Source: Phyllobacterium sp. T1293
GTDB lineage: Bacteria > Pseudomonadota > Alphaproteobacteria > Rhizobiales > Rhizobiaceae
Reading direction: 5' to 3'
Assembly (NCBI RefSeq): GCF_020731415.2
Contig: NZ_CP088273.1
Span: 1,121,001 to 1,185,000 of the forward strand
DNA length: 64,000 bases
Part shown: one piece after another, positions 8,461-22,725 of the stretch
Layout: each line of letters starts with the position of its first letter
How positions within the stretch are numbered: the first letter of the stretch is position 1
Notes under the pieces: model-generated
Database searches by the model: none
Told to the model about the DNA's origin: nothing
The model's input: the letters and a program-made list of their open reading frames with translations, nothing else
Made by a program: the position numbers and the translations under genes

Positions 8461-8661
8461 ATGGCATCCAAAACGAATCCGATATCTTTTTTTCAGCAAG
8501 TGCGCGCGGAAACGGCAAAGGTCACCTGGCCTTCACGCCGCGAGACGCTTATCTCCACCGCTATGGTGATGGTAATGGCGTTTTTTGCTGCGATTTTCTT
8601 CTTCGCAGCTGATCAGTTGATGGCCTTCGGGATTGATCTCGTTCTCGGTCTTGGTCGTTAA
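8461..8661 (+). CDS. secE: Preprotein translocase subunit SecE
   Basis: A 66-residue single-span SecE of the short alphaproteobacterial type. The conserved amphipathic segment (FFQQVRAETAKVTWPSRRET) precedes one C-terminal membrane helix (about residues 37-60). SecE clamps SecY in the translocon. The neighbourhood tRNA-Trp, secE, nusG is classic. The ribosome binding site is weak (GAGCGGTAA just before the ATG), but the start is fixed by family length. Confidence 0.95.
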   Translation: MASKTNPISFFQQVRAETAKVTWPSRRETLISTAMVMVMAFFAAIFFFAADQLMAFGIDLVLGLGR

Positions 8662-8684
8662 CGCAGGCTGACAAGGAAATTTGA

Positions 8685-9215
8685 ATGACCGCGCGCTGGT
8701 ATATTGTTCACGCCTATTCGAACTTTGAAAAGAAGGTCGCTGAGTCGATCGAAGAAAAGGCAAGGCAGAAGGGTCTGTCGCATCTTTTTGAGCGAATCCT
8801 CGTGCCGACTGAAAAAGTGGTTGAAGTGCGCCGCGGCCGTAAGGTTGATGCTGAGCGCAAGTTCTTCCCGGGATACGTTCTGGTTCGCGCTGATCTGACG
8901 GATGATGCGTATCATCTGATCAAGAACACGCCGAAGGTTACGGGCTTCCTTGGTTCGGACAACAAGCCGGTCGCGATTTCCGACAAGGAAGCCGAGCGGA
9001 TCCTGACGCAGGTTCAGGAAGGCGTTGAGCGTCCGAAGGCTTCGATCTCGTTCGAGATCGGCGAGAGTGTTCGCGTTGCCGATGGTCCGTTTGCTTCGTT
9101 CAACGGTATCGTTCAGGAAGTTGACGAAGAGCGTTCGCGCCTCAAGGTGGAAGTTTCGATTTTCGGCCGCGCTACGCCGGTCGATCTGGAATTTGGTCAG
9201 GTCGAAAAGATCTGA
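8685..9215 (+). CDS. nusG: Transcription termination/antitermination factor NusG
   Basis: A 176-residue NusG. The NGN domain opens with [20 protein letters not shown] and includes the FFPGYVLV segment that contacts the RNA polymerase clamp. The C-terminal KOW domain contains [17 protein letters not shown]. NusG modulates pausing and links polymerase to Rho or to the ribosome through S10. It starts 23 bases after secE with an AAGGAA site, so the two are co-transcribed. Confidence 0.97.
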   Translation: MTARWYIVHAYSNFEKKVAESIEEKARQKGLSHLFERILVPTEKVVEVRRGRKVDAERKFFPGYVLVRADLTDDAYHLIKNTPKVTGFLGSDNKPVAISDKEAERILTQVQEGVERPKASISFEIGESVRVADGPFASFNGIVQEVDEERSRLKVEVSIFGRATPVDLEFGQVEKI

Positions 9216-9353
9216 TCATTCGGCTGCCCACCGGGCGGCCGGTCGCGCAAGCGGCAAATGGTGGGAGGTGAGGCGGCCTTTAGCCGGGTCTTCAATCCGC
9301 ACCACCAAACTGCAACCGCCGGTTTTCCGGCATAATGATAAGGCAGAGAAGTT

Positions 9354-9782
9354 ATGGCTAAGAAAATTGCAGGCCAGCTCAAGCTGCAGGTCTCGGCAGG
9401 ATCGGCAACGCCGTCCCCGCCCATCGGACCGGCACTTGGTCAGCGTGGCATCAACATCATGGAATTCTGCAAGGCCTTTAATGCGGCTACGCAGGAACTG
9501 GAAAAGGGTTCGCCCATTCCGGTCGTGATCACATACTATCAGGACAAGTCCTTCACTTTTGTGATGAAGACACCACCAGTGTCTTATTTCCTCAAGAAGG
9601 CTGCAAACCTGAAGTCCGGTTCGAAAGAGCCAGGCAAGGTAGTTGCTGGCAAGATCTCGCGCGACAAAGTCCGTGAAATCGCTCAAGCAAAGATGAAAGA
9701 CCTGAACGCAGCTGACGTTGAAGCTGCTATGCGCATGGTCGAAGGTTCTGCCCGTTCTATGGGCCTGGAAGTGGTGGGCTGA
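9354..9782 (+). CDS. rplK: 50S ribosomal protein L11
   Basis: A 142-residue L11. The N-terminal domain ([21 protein letters not shown]) binds release factors and carries the proline-rich helix targeted by thiostrepton-type drugs; the C-terminal domain binds the GTPase-associated region of 23S rRNA. The 138-base gap after nusG contains a hairpin (GGCTGCCC/GGGCGGCC, 9222-9240). In E. coli L1 represses translation of this operon at the rplK leader; whether this hairpin plays that part here is an inference. Confidence 0.98.
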   Translation: MAKKIAGQLKLQVSAGSATPSPPIGPALGQRGINIMEFCKAFNAATQELEKGSPIPVVITYYQDKSFTFVMKTPPVSYFLKKAANLKSGSKEPGKVVAGKISRDKVREIAQAKMKDLNAADVEAAMRMVEGSARSMGLEVVG

Positions 9783-9786
9783 GACG

Positions 9787-10485
9787 ATGGCAAAAGTATC
9801 AAAGCGTGTAGCCAAGGTTCGTGAAGGCGTTGACCGGGACCGGCTCTATGATCTGACTTCGGCTGTTGCCATGGTCAAGGAGCGTGCCGTTGCCAAGTTC
9901 GACGAGACAATCGAAGTTTCGATGAACCTCGGCGTTGATCCCCGCCATGCGGACCAGATGGTTCGCGGCGTTGTCAACCTGCCAAACGGCACAGGCCGTA
10001 CGGTTCGCGTTGCAGTATTTGCTCGTGGCGACAAGGCTGAAGAAGCCAAGAAGGCCGGTGCGGATATCGTTGGTGCGGAAGATCTGTTCGAGATCGTCAA
10101 TGGCGGCAAGATCGATTTCGATCGCTGCATTGCGACCCCTGACATGATGCCGCTCGTCGGTCGTCTTGGTAAGGTACTCGGCCCGCGCGGCATGATGCCA
10201 AACCCGAAGGTCGGCACTGTAACGGCTGACGTTGCAGCAGCGGTCAAGGCTTCCAAGGGCGGTGCCGTTGAGTTCCGCGTCGAGAAGGCCGGTATTGTTC
10301 ACGCTGGCGTTGGCAAGGCATCGTTTGATGTCAAGGCGCTGGAAGAGAACATCAAGGCATTCACCGATGCCGTCACCAAGGCAAAGCCAGCTGGCGCCAA
10401 GGGTGAATATGTCAAGCGCGTCGCGATTTCTTCGACGATGGGCGTTGGCGTCAAGGTTGATCCATCAACTGTACGCCCTGCGTAA
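9787..10485 (+). CDS. rplA: 50S ribosomal protein L1
   Basis: A 232-residue L1, starting at the ATG four bases after rplK ([15 protein letters not shown]). Conserved elements include [12 protein letters not shown], the [18 protein letters not shown] loop and GKASF near the C-terminus. L1 forms the mobile stalk at the E site and is the usual translational repressor of rplKA. The open frame extends upstream into rplK, but the internal ATG gives the family length and normal spacing. Confidence 0.98.
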   Translation: MAKVSKRVAKVREGVDRDRLYDLTSAVAMVKERAVAKFDETIEVSMNLGVDPRHADQMVRGVVNLPNGTGRTVRVAVFARGDKAEEAKKAGADIVGAEDLFEIVNGGKIDFDRCIATPDMMPLVGRLGKVLGPRGMMPNPKVGTVTADVAAAVKASKGGAVEFRVEKAGIVHAGVGKASFDVKALEENIKAFTDAVTKAKPAGAKGEYVKRVAISSTMGVGVKVDPSTVRPA

Positions 10486-10831
10486 CAATTGATGTGAAGT
10501 CTCGGACCTGACAGTCTGAGTTTTAAAGAATTCCAGGCCTTTCGGGGCCTGGATAACCGGATGAAAGTCCGGTTATCCTGTCCGAGATTGCAGGTGGCTC
10601 GCCTTAATTGTCATGAGCCTGCATGAGACGTGGAACAGCTTTGTTAGGATGGAAAAATCCATCGAGACAAGGTTCGAACCGTAGTTGCCTTTCGCTTGCA
10701 GCCGGATTTCCGGCGAAGCAGGGGGGACAGGATCCTCAACGTTGTTTGGTTTCGGTTTTCGGATCGAAGCTTTGCAACAAAGGCAACCCGGCAGGGGCAC
10801 ATTGTGTGTTTCTGTCAAATGGAGAGAGACA
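10486..10831 (+). promoter_or_regulatory. rplJ leader region with strong hairpins (L10-leader candidate)
   Basis: This 346-base non-coding stretch separates rplA from rplJ. Near its start, CCAGGCC/GGCCTGG (10533-10539/10546-10552) is followed by an 11-bp perfect stem GGATAACCGGA/TCCGGTTATCC (10551-10561/10568-10578); the two stems share a GG and so cannot both form fully. No T run follows. In bacteria the L10-L12 complex binds the rplJ leader to repress translation. Placement fits an L10 leader, a promoter region and perhaps a processing site, but the specific L10 binding element was not identified. Confidence 0.5.
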
Positions 10832-11350
10832 GTGGAAAAAGCGGAAAAGCGCGAATTCGTCGCGTGGCTGAATGGGGTCTTCAATGACTCTGGTTCAGTT
10901 GTCGTGGCCCACTATACCGGTCTCACCGTTGCGCAGCTGAGCGATCTTCGCTCCAAGATGCGTGATGCTGGTGGCACCGTTAAAGTCGCGAAGAACCGCC
11001 TTGCCAAGATCGCTCTTCAGGGCACGGAATCGGAAGGCATTTCTGACCTGTTCACAGGCCAGACACTTGTTGCCTATTCGAATGATCCGATTACGGCACC
11101 AAAGATCGCCGTTGAATTTGCCAAGGGTAATGACAAGCTCGTCATCCTCGGTGGTTCGATGGGAGCAACAACTCTCAATGCAGATGGTGTAAAGGCGCTT
11201 GCCGTACTCCCATCGCTCGACGAGTTGCGCGCAAAGCTGCTGGGCATGATCCAGACACCAGCAACGCGCATCGCTCAGATCGTAAACGCACCGGCAGGTC
11301 AGCTTGCCCGCGTTTTTGGCGCTTATGCCCGGAAGGACGAAGCGGCATAA
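10832..11350 (+). CDS. rplJ: 50S ribosomal protein L10
   Basis: A 172-residue L10 starting at a GTG (read [13 protein letters not shown]) behind the site GGAGAGAG; the longer open frame upstream is leader. The N-terminal globular domain ([33 protein letters not shown]) binds 23S rRNA, and the C-terminal helix ([16 protein letters not shown]) carries the L7/L12 dimers. It is co-transcribed with rplL, 47 bases downstream. Confidence 0.96.
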   Translation: MEKAEKREFVAWLNGVFNDSGSVVVAHYTGLTVAQLSDLRSKMRDAGGTVKVAKNRLAKIALQGTESEGISDLFTGQTLVAYSNDPITAPKIAVEFAKGNDKLVILGGSMGATTLNADGVKALAVLPSLDELRAKLLGMIQTPATRIAQIVNAPAGQLARVFGAYARKDEAA

Positions 11351-11397
11351 GGCCGTTCTCGCTGTCAATATATCGAACCTTGTAAAGGAAAACCAAA

Positions 11398-11775
11398 ATG
11401 ACTGATCTCGCAAAGATCGTAGACGACCTGTCCAACCTGACAGTTCTGGAAGCAGCTGAACTTTCGAAGCTTCTGGAAGAGAAGTGGGGCGTTTCTGCTG
11501 CTGCTCCTGTTGCTGTTGCTGCTGCCGCTGGCGGCGGTGCAGCTGCTGCAGCCGTTGAAGAAAAGACCGAATTCGACGTTATCCTGACCGAAGCCGGCGC
11601 TAACAAGATCAACGTGATCAAGGAAGTGCGCGCTATCACCGGTCTCGGCCTCAAGGAAGCCAAGGACCTCGTTGAAGCTGCTCCTAAGGCAGTCAAGGAA
11701 GCCGCTACCAAGGACGAAGCTGACAAGATCAAGGCACAGCTCGAAGCTGCTGGCGCCAAGGTTGAACTCAAGTAA
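11398..11775 (+). CDS. rplL: 50S ribosomal protein L7/L12
   Basis: A 125-residue L7/L12: an N-terminal dimerisation domain ([21 protein letters not shown]), an Ala/Gly-rich hinge (about residues 36-58) and a C-terminal domain ([32 protein letters not shown]) that recruits translational GTPases. It precedes rpoB by 193 bases. Confidence 0.98.
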   Translation: MTDLAKIVDDLSNLTVLEAAELSKLLEEKWGVSAAAPVAVAAAAGGGAAAAAVEEKTEFDVILTEAGANKINVIKEVRAITGLGLKEAKDLVEAAPKAVKEAATKDEADKIKAQLEAAGAKVELK

Positions 11776-11791
11776 GTCCAACATTTTTGGC

Positions 11792-11901
11792 GGGCAGGGC
11801 GATGAGCCCTGTCCGCTGATCTGCCCTTCGGGGCAACCCGGTACTGAACCCTTTTCCTGACGGCAATTCCGATGCTTTCAGGAAACGGGTTTTGTCCCGT
11901 T
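11792..11901 (+). promoter_or_regulatory. rplL-rpoB intergenic hairpins (attenuator or processing site)
   Basis: A 9-bp stem with one G-U pair, GGGCAGGGC/GCCCTGTCC (11792-11800/11806-11814), and a second stem AACGGG/CCCGTT (11884-11889/11896-11901). In E. coli the equivalent gap holds a partial terminator and an RNase III site that lower rpoBC relative to rplL. No strong T run is present here, so processing is as likely as attenuation. Confidence 0.4.
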
Positions 11902-11968
11902 CACGGGGCCGCAAAAGCGGTTTTAAGAAACATGCCAGTTTCCGCTGGCGCAAAGACGAGGAGCGACG

Positions 11969-14900
11969 ATGGCTCAGACCCATACTTTTAACGGTCGTAG
12001 GCGCGTACGCAAGTTTTTCGGTAAGATCCCTGAAGTCGCAGAGATGCCGAACCTTATTGAGGTTCAGAAGGCTTCCTACGATCAGTTCCTCATGGTTGAG
12101 GAGCCGAAAGGCGGGCGTCTTGATGAAGGTCTGCAGGCTGTATTCAAGTCTGTGTTCCCTATCCAGGATTTCTCCGGCGCTTCCATGCTTGAATTCGTCA
12201 AGTATGAATTTGAAGCTCCAAAATTCGACGTTGACGAATGCCGTCAGCGCGATCTGACCTATGCTGCACCGCTGAAAGTCACACTGCGCCTGATCGTGTT
12301 CGATATTGACGAGGATACGGGCGCGAAGTCGATCAAGGACATCAAGGAACAGGACGTTTACATGGGCGACATGCCGCTCATGACCGATAACGGCACGTTC
12401 ATTGTCAATGGTACCGAGCGCGTTATCGTTTCGCAGATGCACCGTTCGCCTGGTGTTTTCTTCGATCACGACAAGGGCAAGACCCATTCTTCGGGCAAGC
12501 TCCTGTTCGCTGCACGCGTCATTCCTTACCGTGGTTCATGGCTTGACATCGAATTCGATGCCAAGGACGTGGTCTATGCGCGTATCGATCGCCGCCGCAA
12601 AATTCCTGCGACATCGCTTCTGATGGCGCTGGGCATGGACAGCGAAGAAATCCTGTCGACCTTCTACAATTCGCTGATGTTCAGCCGTGATGGCGATACC
12701 TGGCGGATTCCTTTCTCCGTGGATCGTTTCCGTGGTTTCAAGGCAACGACAGACGTTATCGATGCCGATACCGGTGAAGTCATTCTCGAATCCGGCAAGA
12801 AGCTGACAGCCCGTGCTGCCAAGCAGCTTGCTGAAAAGGGCCTGAAGTTCATCAAGGCAACGGAAGACGATCTGTTCGGCATGTACCTGTCGGAAGACAT
12901 CGTCAATTTCGAAACCGGTGAAGTCTATCTTGAAGCCGGTGACGAGCTTGACGAAAAGACGCTGAAGGTTCTGCTCGATACGGGTGTGACCGAGATCAAC
13001 GTTCTCGATATCGACCATGTCAATATCGGACCATATATCCGGAACACGCTTGCTGTTGACAAGAACGAGAGCCGTCAGGACGCACTGTTTGACATCTACC
13101 GCGTCATGCGTCCCGGTGAGCCGCCGACAATTGACTCGGCTGAAGCCATGTTCAAGTCGCTGTTCTTTGACTCAGAGCGTTATGATCTCTCGGCTGTTGG
13201 CCGCGTGAAGATGAATATGCGTCTCGACCTGAATGCGGAAGATACTGTTCGCATTCTGCGCAAGGAAGACATCCTTGCCGTGGTCAAGATGCTGGTTGAT
13301 CTGCGCGATGGTCGCGGTGAAATCGACGATATCGACAATCTCGGCAACCGCCGTGTGCGTTCGGTCGGCGAATTGATGGAAAACCAGTACCGTGTTGGTC
13401 TGCTCCGCATGGAGCGTGCCATCAAGGAACGTATGTCATCCATCGAGATCGACACCGTGATGCCGCAGGACCTGATCAATGCGAAGCCGGCAGCCGCCGC
13501 AGTTCGCGAGTTCTTCGGTTCCTCGCAGCTGTCGCAGTTCATGGATCAGACCAACCCACTTTCGGAAATCACCCACAAGCGCCGTCTTTCGGCTCTTGGA
13601 CCCGGTGGTCTGACCCGTGAGCGTGCTGGCTTTGAAGTGCGCGACGTGCATCCGACCCACTATGGCCGTATCTGCCCGATTGAAACGCCTGAAGGCCCGA
13701 ATATCGGTCTGATCAACTCGCTCGCAACCTTTGCCCGGGTCAACAAGTATGGCTTTATCGAAAGCCCGTACCGCCGGATCATCGATGGCAAGGTAACGGA
13801 TGACGTTGTCTATCTGTCGGCTATGGAAGAAGCCAAGTATCACGTGGCGCAGGCCAATGTGGAACTGGACGCTTCCGGCGCCTTCACGGATGAATTCGTT
13901 GTTTGCCGCCATGCGGGTGAAGTTCTCATGGCTCCGCGTGAAAACGTGGATCTGATGGACGTTTCGCCGAAGCAGCTCGTATCGGTTGCCGCAGCGCTTA
14001 TTCCGTTCCTGGAAAACGACGACGCCAACCGCGCTCTGATGGGCTCGAACATGCAGCGTCAGGCCGTTCCTCTGGTTCGTGCTGAAGCGCCATTCGTTGG
14101 TACAGGCATGGAGCCGATTGTTGCCCGTGACTCCGGTGCGGCTATCGGTGCGCGCCGTACAGGTATCGTCGATCAGGTTGACGCGACCCGTATCGTTATC
14201 CGTGCAACGGAAGACCTCGTACCGGGCAAGTCAGGCGTTGATATTTATCGCCTGATGAAGTTCCAGCGTTCGAACCAGAACACCTGCATCAATCAGCGTC
14301 CACTGGTTCGTGTTGGCGACCGGATCGAAAAGGGCGACATTATTGCTGATGGTCCTTCGACGGATCTGGGTGATCTGGCGCTCGGCCGCAACGTGCTCGT
14401 CGCGTTCATGCCCTGGAATGGCTACAACTACGAAGATTCCATCCTGCTGTCTGAAAAGATCGTTTCGGATGACGTCTTCACCTCGATCCATATCGAGGAG
14501 TTCGAAGTCATGGCCCGCGATACGAAGCTTGGACCGGAAGAAATCACGCGCGACATTCCGAACGTTTCGGAAGAAGCACTGAAGAATCTGGACGAAGCCG
14601 GTATCGTGTACATCGGTGCGGAAGTTCAGCCGGGCGATATTCTCGTCGGCAAGATCACACCGAAGGGCGAAAGCCCGATGACGCCGGAAGAGAAGCTTCT
14701 GCGCGCCATCTTCGGTGAAAAGGCTTCCGATGTCCGTGACACCTCGATGCGGATGCCGCCCGGGACTTACGGTACGGTTGTGGAAGTTCGCGTTTTCAAT
14801 CGCCACGGCGTTGAAAAGGACGAACGTGCCATGGCTATCGAACGCGAGGAAATCGAGCGTTTGGCCAAGGACCGTGACGACGAACAGGCTATTCTTGACC

Positions 14901-16123
14901 GCAACGTCTATGGCCGTCTGGCTGACGTTCTCAATGGCAAGCCTGCTGTTGCCGGACCGAAGTCGTTCAAGAAGGGCGCAATTGTTACTTCGGAAGTCAT
15001 GGGTGAACACCCGCGCTCCCAGTGGTGGCAGTTTGCTGTCGAGGACGAGAAGCTTCAGGGCGAAATCGAAGCTCTGCGTAACCAGTATGACGACTCCAAG
15101 AAGCTGCTTGAACAGCGCTTCATGGACAAGGTCGAAAAGGTACAGCGCGGCGACGAGATGCCTCCGGGCGTCATGAAGATGGTCAAGGTCTTTGTTGCTG
15201 TGAAGCGCAAGATCCAGCCAGGCGACAAGATGGCTGGCCGTCACGGCAACAAGGGCGTTGTCTCGCGTATTGCCGCCGTTGAAGATATGCCGTTCCTCGA
15301 AGACGGAACGCATGTTGACATCGTGCTCAATCCGCTTGGCGTGCCAAGCCGCATGAACGTTGGCCAGATTCTGGAAACGCATCTGGGTTGGGCCTGTGCC
15401 GGAATGGGCAAGAAGATCGGTGATCTGATCGAAGCCTACAAGGCACAGTATGCTGCAAGTGGTGCAGGCGATATCCAGCCGCTGCGGGCGACGATCGAGT
15501 CGATCATCCCCGACAACGACCGGAATGAGCCAGTGCGCAACTATGACGACGAGAGCATCGTTCGTCTTGGTGAGCAGATGAAGCGTGGCGTGTCGATTGC
15601 AACGCCGGTGTTTGACGGTGCGCATGAGCCAGACATCAATGTGATGCTGGAGCAGGCGGGTCTGAAGGCCTCCGGTCAGTCGACGCTCTATGACGGACGT
15701 ACGGGTGAAACTTTCGATCGTCAGGTTACTGTCGGCTACATCTATATGCTGAAGCTGCACCACCTGGTTGACGACAAGATCCACGCCCGTTCGATCGGAC
15801 CATACTCGCTCGTTACGCAGCAGCCACTGGGTGGTAAAGCCCAGTTCGGCGGTCAGCGCTTCGGTGAAATGGAGGTCTGGGCACTGGAAGCATACGGTGC
15901 GGCTTACACGCTGCAGGAAATGCTCACGGTCAAGTCCGATGACGTTGCCGGTCGTACCAAGGTCTATGAAGCGATCGTCCGTGGTGACGATACTTTCGAG
16001 GCCGGTATCCCCGAGAGCTTCAACGTTCTCGTCAAGGAAATGCGTTCGCTCGGTCTCAATGTCGAGCTGGACGATACACGCCAGCAAGACCAGCAGCAGG
16101 CCTTGCCTGACGCGGCAGAGTAA
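11969..16123 (+). CDS. rpoB: DNA-directed RNA polymerase subunit beta
   Basis: A 1384-residue beta subunit. The rifampicin pocket is intact and of the susceptible type: FMDQTN (Asp526), [14 protein letters not shown] (His536 and Ser541), ten positions offset from E. coli D516, H526 and S531. Further conserved blocks include [12 protein letters not shown], the [12 protein letters not shown] motif near residue 1090 and the C-terminal [19 protein letters not shown]. Beta forms half of the active-site cleft. rpoC follows after 144 bases; the pair is co-transcribed with rplJL. Confidence 0.99.
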   Translation: MAQTHTFNGRRRVRKFFGKIPEVAEMPNLIEVQKASYDQFLMVEEPKGGRLDEGLQAVFKSVFPIQDFSGASMLEFVKYEFEAPKFDVDECRQRDLTYAAPLKVTLRLIVFDIDEDTGAKSIKDIKEQDVYMGDMPLMTDNGTFIVNGTERVIVSQMHRSPGVFFDHDKGKTHSSGKLLFAARVIPYRGSWLDIEFDAKDVVYARIDRRRKIPATSLLMALGMDSEEILSTFYNSLMFSRDGDTWRIPFSVDRFRGFKATTDVIDADTGEVILESGKKLTARAAKQLAEKGLKFIKATEDDLFGMYLSEDIVNFETGEVYLEAGDELDEKTLKVLLDTGVTEINVLDIDHVNIGPYIRNTLAVDKNESRQDALFDIYRVMRPGEPPTIDSAEAMFKSLFFDSERYDLSAVGRVKMNMRLDLNAEDTVRILRKEDILAVVKMLVDLRDGRGEIDDIDNLGNRRVRSVGELMENQYRVGLLRMERAIKERMSSIEIDTVMPQDLINAKPAAAAVREFFGSSQLSQFMDQTNPLSEITHKRRLSALGPGGLTRERAGFEVRDVHPTHYGRICPIETPEGPNIGLINSLATFARVNKYGFIESPYRRIIDGKVTDDVVYLSAMEEAKYHVAQANVELDASGAFTDEFVVCRHAGEVLMAPRENVDLMDVSPKQLVSVAAALIPFLENDDANRALMGSNMQRQAVPLVRAEAPFVGTGMEPIVARDSGAAIGARRTGIVDQVDATRIVIRATEDLVPGKSGVDIYRLMKFQRSNQNTCINQRPLVRVGDRIEKGDIIADGPSTDLGDLALGRNVLVAFMPWNGYNYEDSILLSEKIVSDDVFTSIHIEEFEVMARDTKLGPEEITRDIPNVSEEALKNLDEAGIVYIGAEVQPGDILVGKITPKGESPMTPEEKLLRAIFGEKASDVRDTSMRMPPGTYGTVVEVRVFNRHGVEKDERAMAIEREEIERLAKDRDDEQAILDRNVYGRLADVLNGKPAVAGPKSFKKGAIVTSEVMGEHPRSQWWQFAVEDEKLQGEIEALRNQYDDSKKLLEQRFMDKVEKVQRGDEMPPGVMKMVKVFVAVKRKIQPGDKMAGRHGNKGVVSRIAAVEDMPFLEDGTHVDIVLNPLGVPSRMNVGQILETHLGWACAGMGKKIGDLIEAYKAQYAASGAGDIQPLRATIESIIPDNDRNEPVRNYDDESIVRLGEQMKRGVSIATPVFDGAHEPDINVMLEQAGLKASGQSTLYDGRTGETFDRQVTVGYIYMLKLHHLVDDKIHARSIGPYSLVTQQPLGGKAQFGGQRFGEMEVWALEAYGAAYTLQEMLTVKSDDVAGRTKVYEAIVRGDDTFEAGIPESFNVLVKEMRSLGLNVELDDTRQQDQQQALPDAAE

Positions 16124-16267
16124 AAAAGGTTGGGGTGCGCGGTTCGCCGCGCACCCGACCAGTTTGTTTCGAGCCGCTGCAGAAGCGGCATTTGATCTAG
16201 ATGGACCCGCGACGGCGGATTATTCCATCGCAAGGAGAGGGCAAATTTTGCCCCATGGAGAAACGGC

Positions 16268-20476
<4,209 letters not shown>

Positions 20477-20502
20477 GCCGGTTGTTGCTCACGAACACAT
20501 TG

Positions 20503-20531
20503 AAAAGGCCGCCTTTCGGGGCGGCCTTTTT
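20503..20531 (+). terminator. Rho-independent terminator after rpoC
   Basis: AAAA, then AGGCCGCC paired with GGCGGCCT around a TTTCG-type loop, then five T. It lies 27 bases past the rpoC stop. Confidence 0.92.
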
Positions 20532-20588
20532 GTTTGCGCAACAATGGAGTGTGGCTGATCACACCCCCATCACAAATAAGCGAAGCGG

Positions 20589-20700
20589 CTGAAAGCTGGT
20601 TGAAAGCTTGGATATAGTACCAAGCAGTACCGATTGAGGAATCGGGAAGGCGCAAACGCCTTTTCTGGAGGAGGGCCCGGAGGAAAATAGTCGGGCCAGG
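20589..20700 (+). promoter_or_regulatory. Promoter and structured leader of the ABC importer operon
   Basis: CTGAAA (20589-20594) and TATAGT (20613-20618), 18 bases apart, form a candidate promoter. The leader then contains AAGGCG-CAAA-CGCCTT followed by a short T run (20648-20665) and GGCCCG/CGGGCC (about 20674-20697), immediately before an AGGAGGAG ribosome binding site. This suggests attenuation or RNA-level control. It does not match the TPP riboswitch that can precede THI5/NMT1-type genes. Confidence 0.4.
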
Positions 20701-20710
20701 AGGAGATTCA

Positions 20711-21757
20711 ATGAAGTATTCTTTGGCTTTATATCGCCGTTCGCTGAGCGCTGCCGTGTTTGCCGGTGCCATGGCGGCGAGTGTTGTTTTTGCTTCGTCC
20801 GCACAGGCGGAAAAGCTCACCATTATCGTGGGCGGCATGGAGAAGCAGATTTATCTGCCTGCTGTGCTTACCGAGCGACTTGGCTATTTCAAGGATGAAG
20901 GTCTCGATGTTGAGCTGATCAACAGCCGTGCCGGTGTTGATGCGGAAAACGAACTTCTTGCCGGTAGCGCGCAGGGCGTCGTCGGCTTTTACGATCATAC
21001 GATCGATCTTCAGTCCAAAGGCAAGTTTATTCAGTCCATTGTCCAGTTCAGTCAGGCACCGGGCGAGGTTGAACTCGTCTCGTCCAAATATGCCGATACG
21101 GTGAAATCACCTGCTGACTTCAAGGGCCATACGCTTGGTGTGACCGGGCTTGGCTCTTCCACCGATTTCCTCACACAGTATCTGGCTATTCGCAATGGCC
21201 TGAAGCAGGGCGACTACACGCTTTTGCCCGTTGGAGCAGGCAACACTTTTATTGCTGCCATCAAGCAGGATGCCATTCAGGCTGGAATGACCACCGAGCC
21301 GACCATTGCCGCGACGCGGAAGAGCGGCGATGCGAAAATTCTGGTTGATATGCGCACGCCGGAAAAGACTGCCGCCGCATTGGGTGGACCCTATCCAGCT
21401 GCCTCCTTCTATGTGCAGACAGCTTGGCTTGAAACCCACAAGGACGATGCACAGAAGCTTGCCAACGCCATGGTAAAAACCATGCGTTTCATTGCCTCGC
21501 ATAGCGCCGAGGAAATCGCCGATAAGCTGCCGAAAGACTATTATGTCGGCGACAAGGACCTTTATGTGAAGGGACTTGCCGAGGGCAAGGCGCAGTATAC
21601 GCCTGATGGCCGTATGCCGAAGGATGGCCCAACAACCGTGTTGCAGGTTCTTTCGTCCTTTTCCAAAACGGTAAAAGGAAAAGACATCGATCTGGCCAAG
21701 ACCTTTACGACTGATTTTGTCGATAAGGCCAACAGCACGCTCGACGCCGCCAAATAA
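20711..21757 (+). CDS. ABC transporter periplasmic substrate-binding protein (NMT1/taurine type)
   Basis: A 348-residue protein with a clear signal peptide (cleavage about ASSAQA-EKL, residue 34). The mature domain has the NMT1/SsuA/TauA fold: YLPAVLTERLGYFKDEGLDVEL near the start, a GVTGLGSSTDFLTQYLA hinge segment and the AGMTTEPT substrate-site region. Such proteins capture aliphatic sulfonates, nitrate, thiamine precursors or aromatic acids. The ATPase and permease genes follow in order. The substrate cannot be read from the sequence. Confidence 0.88.
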   Translation: MKYSLALYRRSLSAAVFAGAMAASVVFASSAQAEKLTIIVGGMEKQIYLPAVLTERLGYFKDEGLDVELINSRAGVDAENELLAGSAQGVVGFYDHTIDLQSKGKFIQSIVQFSQAPGEVELVSSKYADTVKSPADFKGHTLGVTGLGSSTDFLTQYLAIRNGLKQGDYTLLPVGAGNTFIAAIKQDAIQAGMTTEPTIAATRKSGDAKILVDMRTPEKTAAALGGPYPAASFYVQTAWLETHKDDAQKLANAMVKTMRFIASHSAEEIADKLPKDYYVGDKDLYVKGLAEGKAQYTPDGRMPKDGPTTVLQVLSSFSKTVKGKDIDLAKTFTTDFVDKANSTLDAAK

Positions 21758-21874
21758 TCCGCGACGAAGCGCTGCGCGGAACAGTTCCGGCAGCGCTTTC
21801 ACTTTCAATTGTTCGCCTTTTCAGCTGGAAGCCGTGCTTCCTGGCAAGGATGGCGCATGTTCGTGAGGAACCCC

Positions 21875-22714
21875 ATGCTGATGGAAGCCCCGAAAACTCA
21901 AAACGGATCTGATGTACCCGCCATTGTACTTGACAATGCGACCCGCCGGTTTGTGACACCCGACGGCAAGATGATGACGGCCTTGCGCGATTTCTCCATG
22001 ACGGTTGCTCAGGGGGAGTTTGCCTGCGTGGTTGGACCGACCGGATGCGGGAAATCAACGACCCTCAACCTCGTAACCGGCCTTGCACGTCCCAGCGCCG
22101 GTGAAGTCCGGCTGATGGGCAAGCCCATTGATGGCGTCAGCCCGGATATTGGCTTTGTGTTTCAGGCCGATGCGCTGTTTCCGTGGCGCAATGTGATTGA
22201 TAATGTCAGCGCCGGTCCGCGTTATCGCGGTGCGAGCAAGGAAGAGGCCTATGAAAAGGCCCGTTCATGGATTGCCAAGGTTGGGCTCGCGCGCTTTGAA
22301 AAGCACTATCCGCACCAGCTTTCCGGCGGTATGCGCAAGCGTGTGGCATTGGCCCAGACTTTCATCAATGAGCCAAAAATTCTGCTGATGGATGAACCAT
22401 TCAGTGCGCTTGACGTGCAGACACGCACGCTGATGCAAGGTGAACTTCTTGATCTCTGGCAGCAGTCGGGCGCATCGGTGATTTTTGTCACCCATGATCT
22501 GGAAGAAGCCATTGCGCTTGCGGATAAGGTCTATGTGCTGACTGCGGGTCCCGCCACGGTCAAGAGCGTCTATCACATCGATATTCCCCGCCCGCGCGTG
22601 ATGGAAGACATTCGCTTTGACGAGAAATTTGTCGAGATCGCCAAGGTGATCTGGAACGATTTGCGCGAGGAAGTGCAGATCGGCCAGCAGCGCGCCCTGC
22701 AAAGCGGTCAATAA
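21875..22714 (+). CDS. ABC transporter ATP-binding protein (nitrate/sulfonate/taurine family)
   Basis: A 279-residue ATPase of the SsuB/TauB type. Walker A GPTGCGKST is near residue 57, the signature LSGGMRKRVALAQ near 150, Walker B ILLMDEPFSALD, and the switch His in VTHDLEEA. It powers import with the permease encoded next. The chosen ATG sits 4 bases after GAGGAA; in-frame ATGs at 21857 and 21881 are alternatives. It follows the binding-protein gene by about 117 bases and precedes the permease by 11. Confidence 0.92.
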   Translation: MLMEAPKTQNGSDVPAIVLDNATRRFVTPDGKMMTALRDFSMTVAQGEFACVVGPTGCGKSTTLNLVTGLARPSAGEVRLMGKPIDGVSPDIGFVFQADALFPWRNVIDNVSAGPRYRGASKEEAYEKARSWIAKVGLARFEKHYPHQLSGGMRKRVALAQTFINEPKILLMDEPFSALDVQTRTLMQGELLDLWQQSGASVIFVTHDLEEAIALADKVYVLTAGPATVKSVYHIDIPRPRVMEDIRFDEKFVEIAKVIWNDLREEVQIGQQRALQSGQ

Positions 22715-22725
22715 GGATCATCAAA

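Noticed and set aside
20619..20710. TPP riboswitch before the NMT1-type binding protein gene
   Set aside because: The conserved CTGAGA and the second thiamine-box segment are not present; only small unrelated hairpins are.
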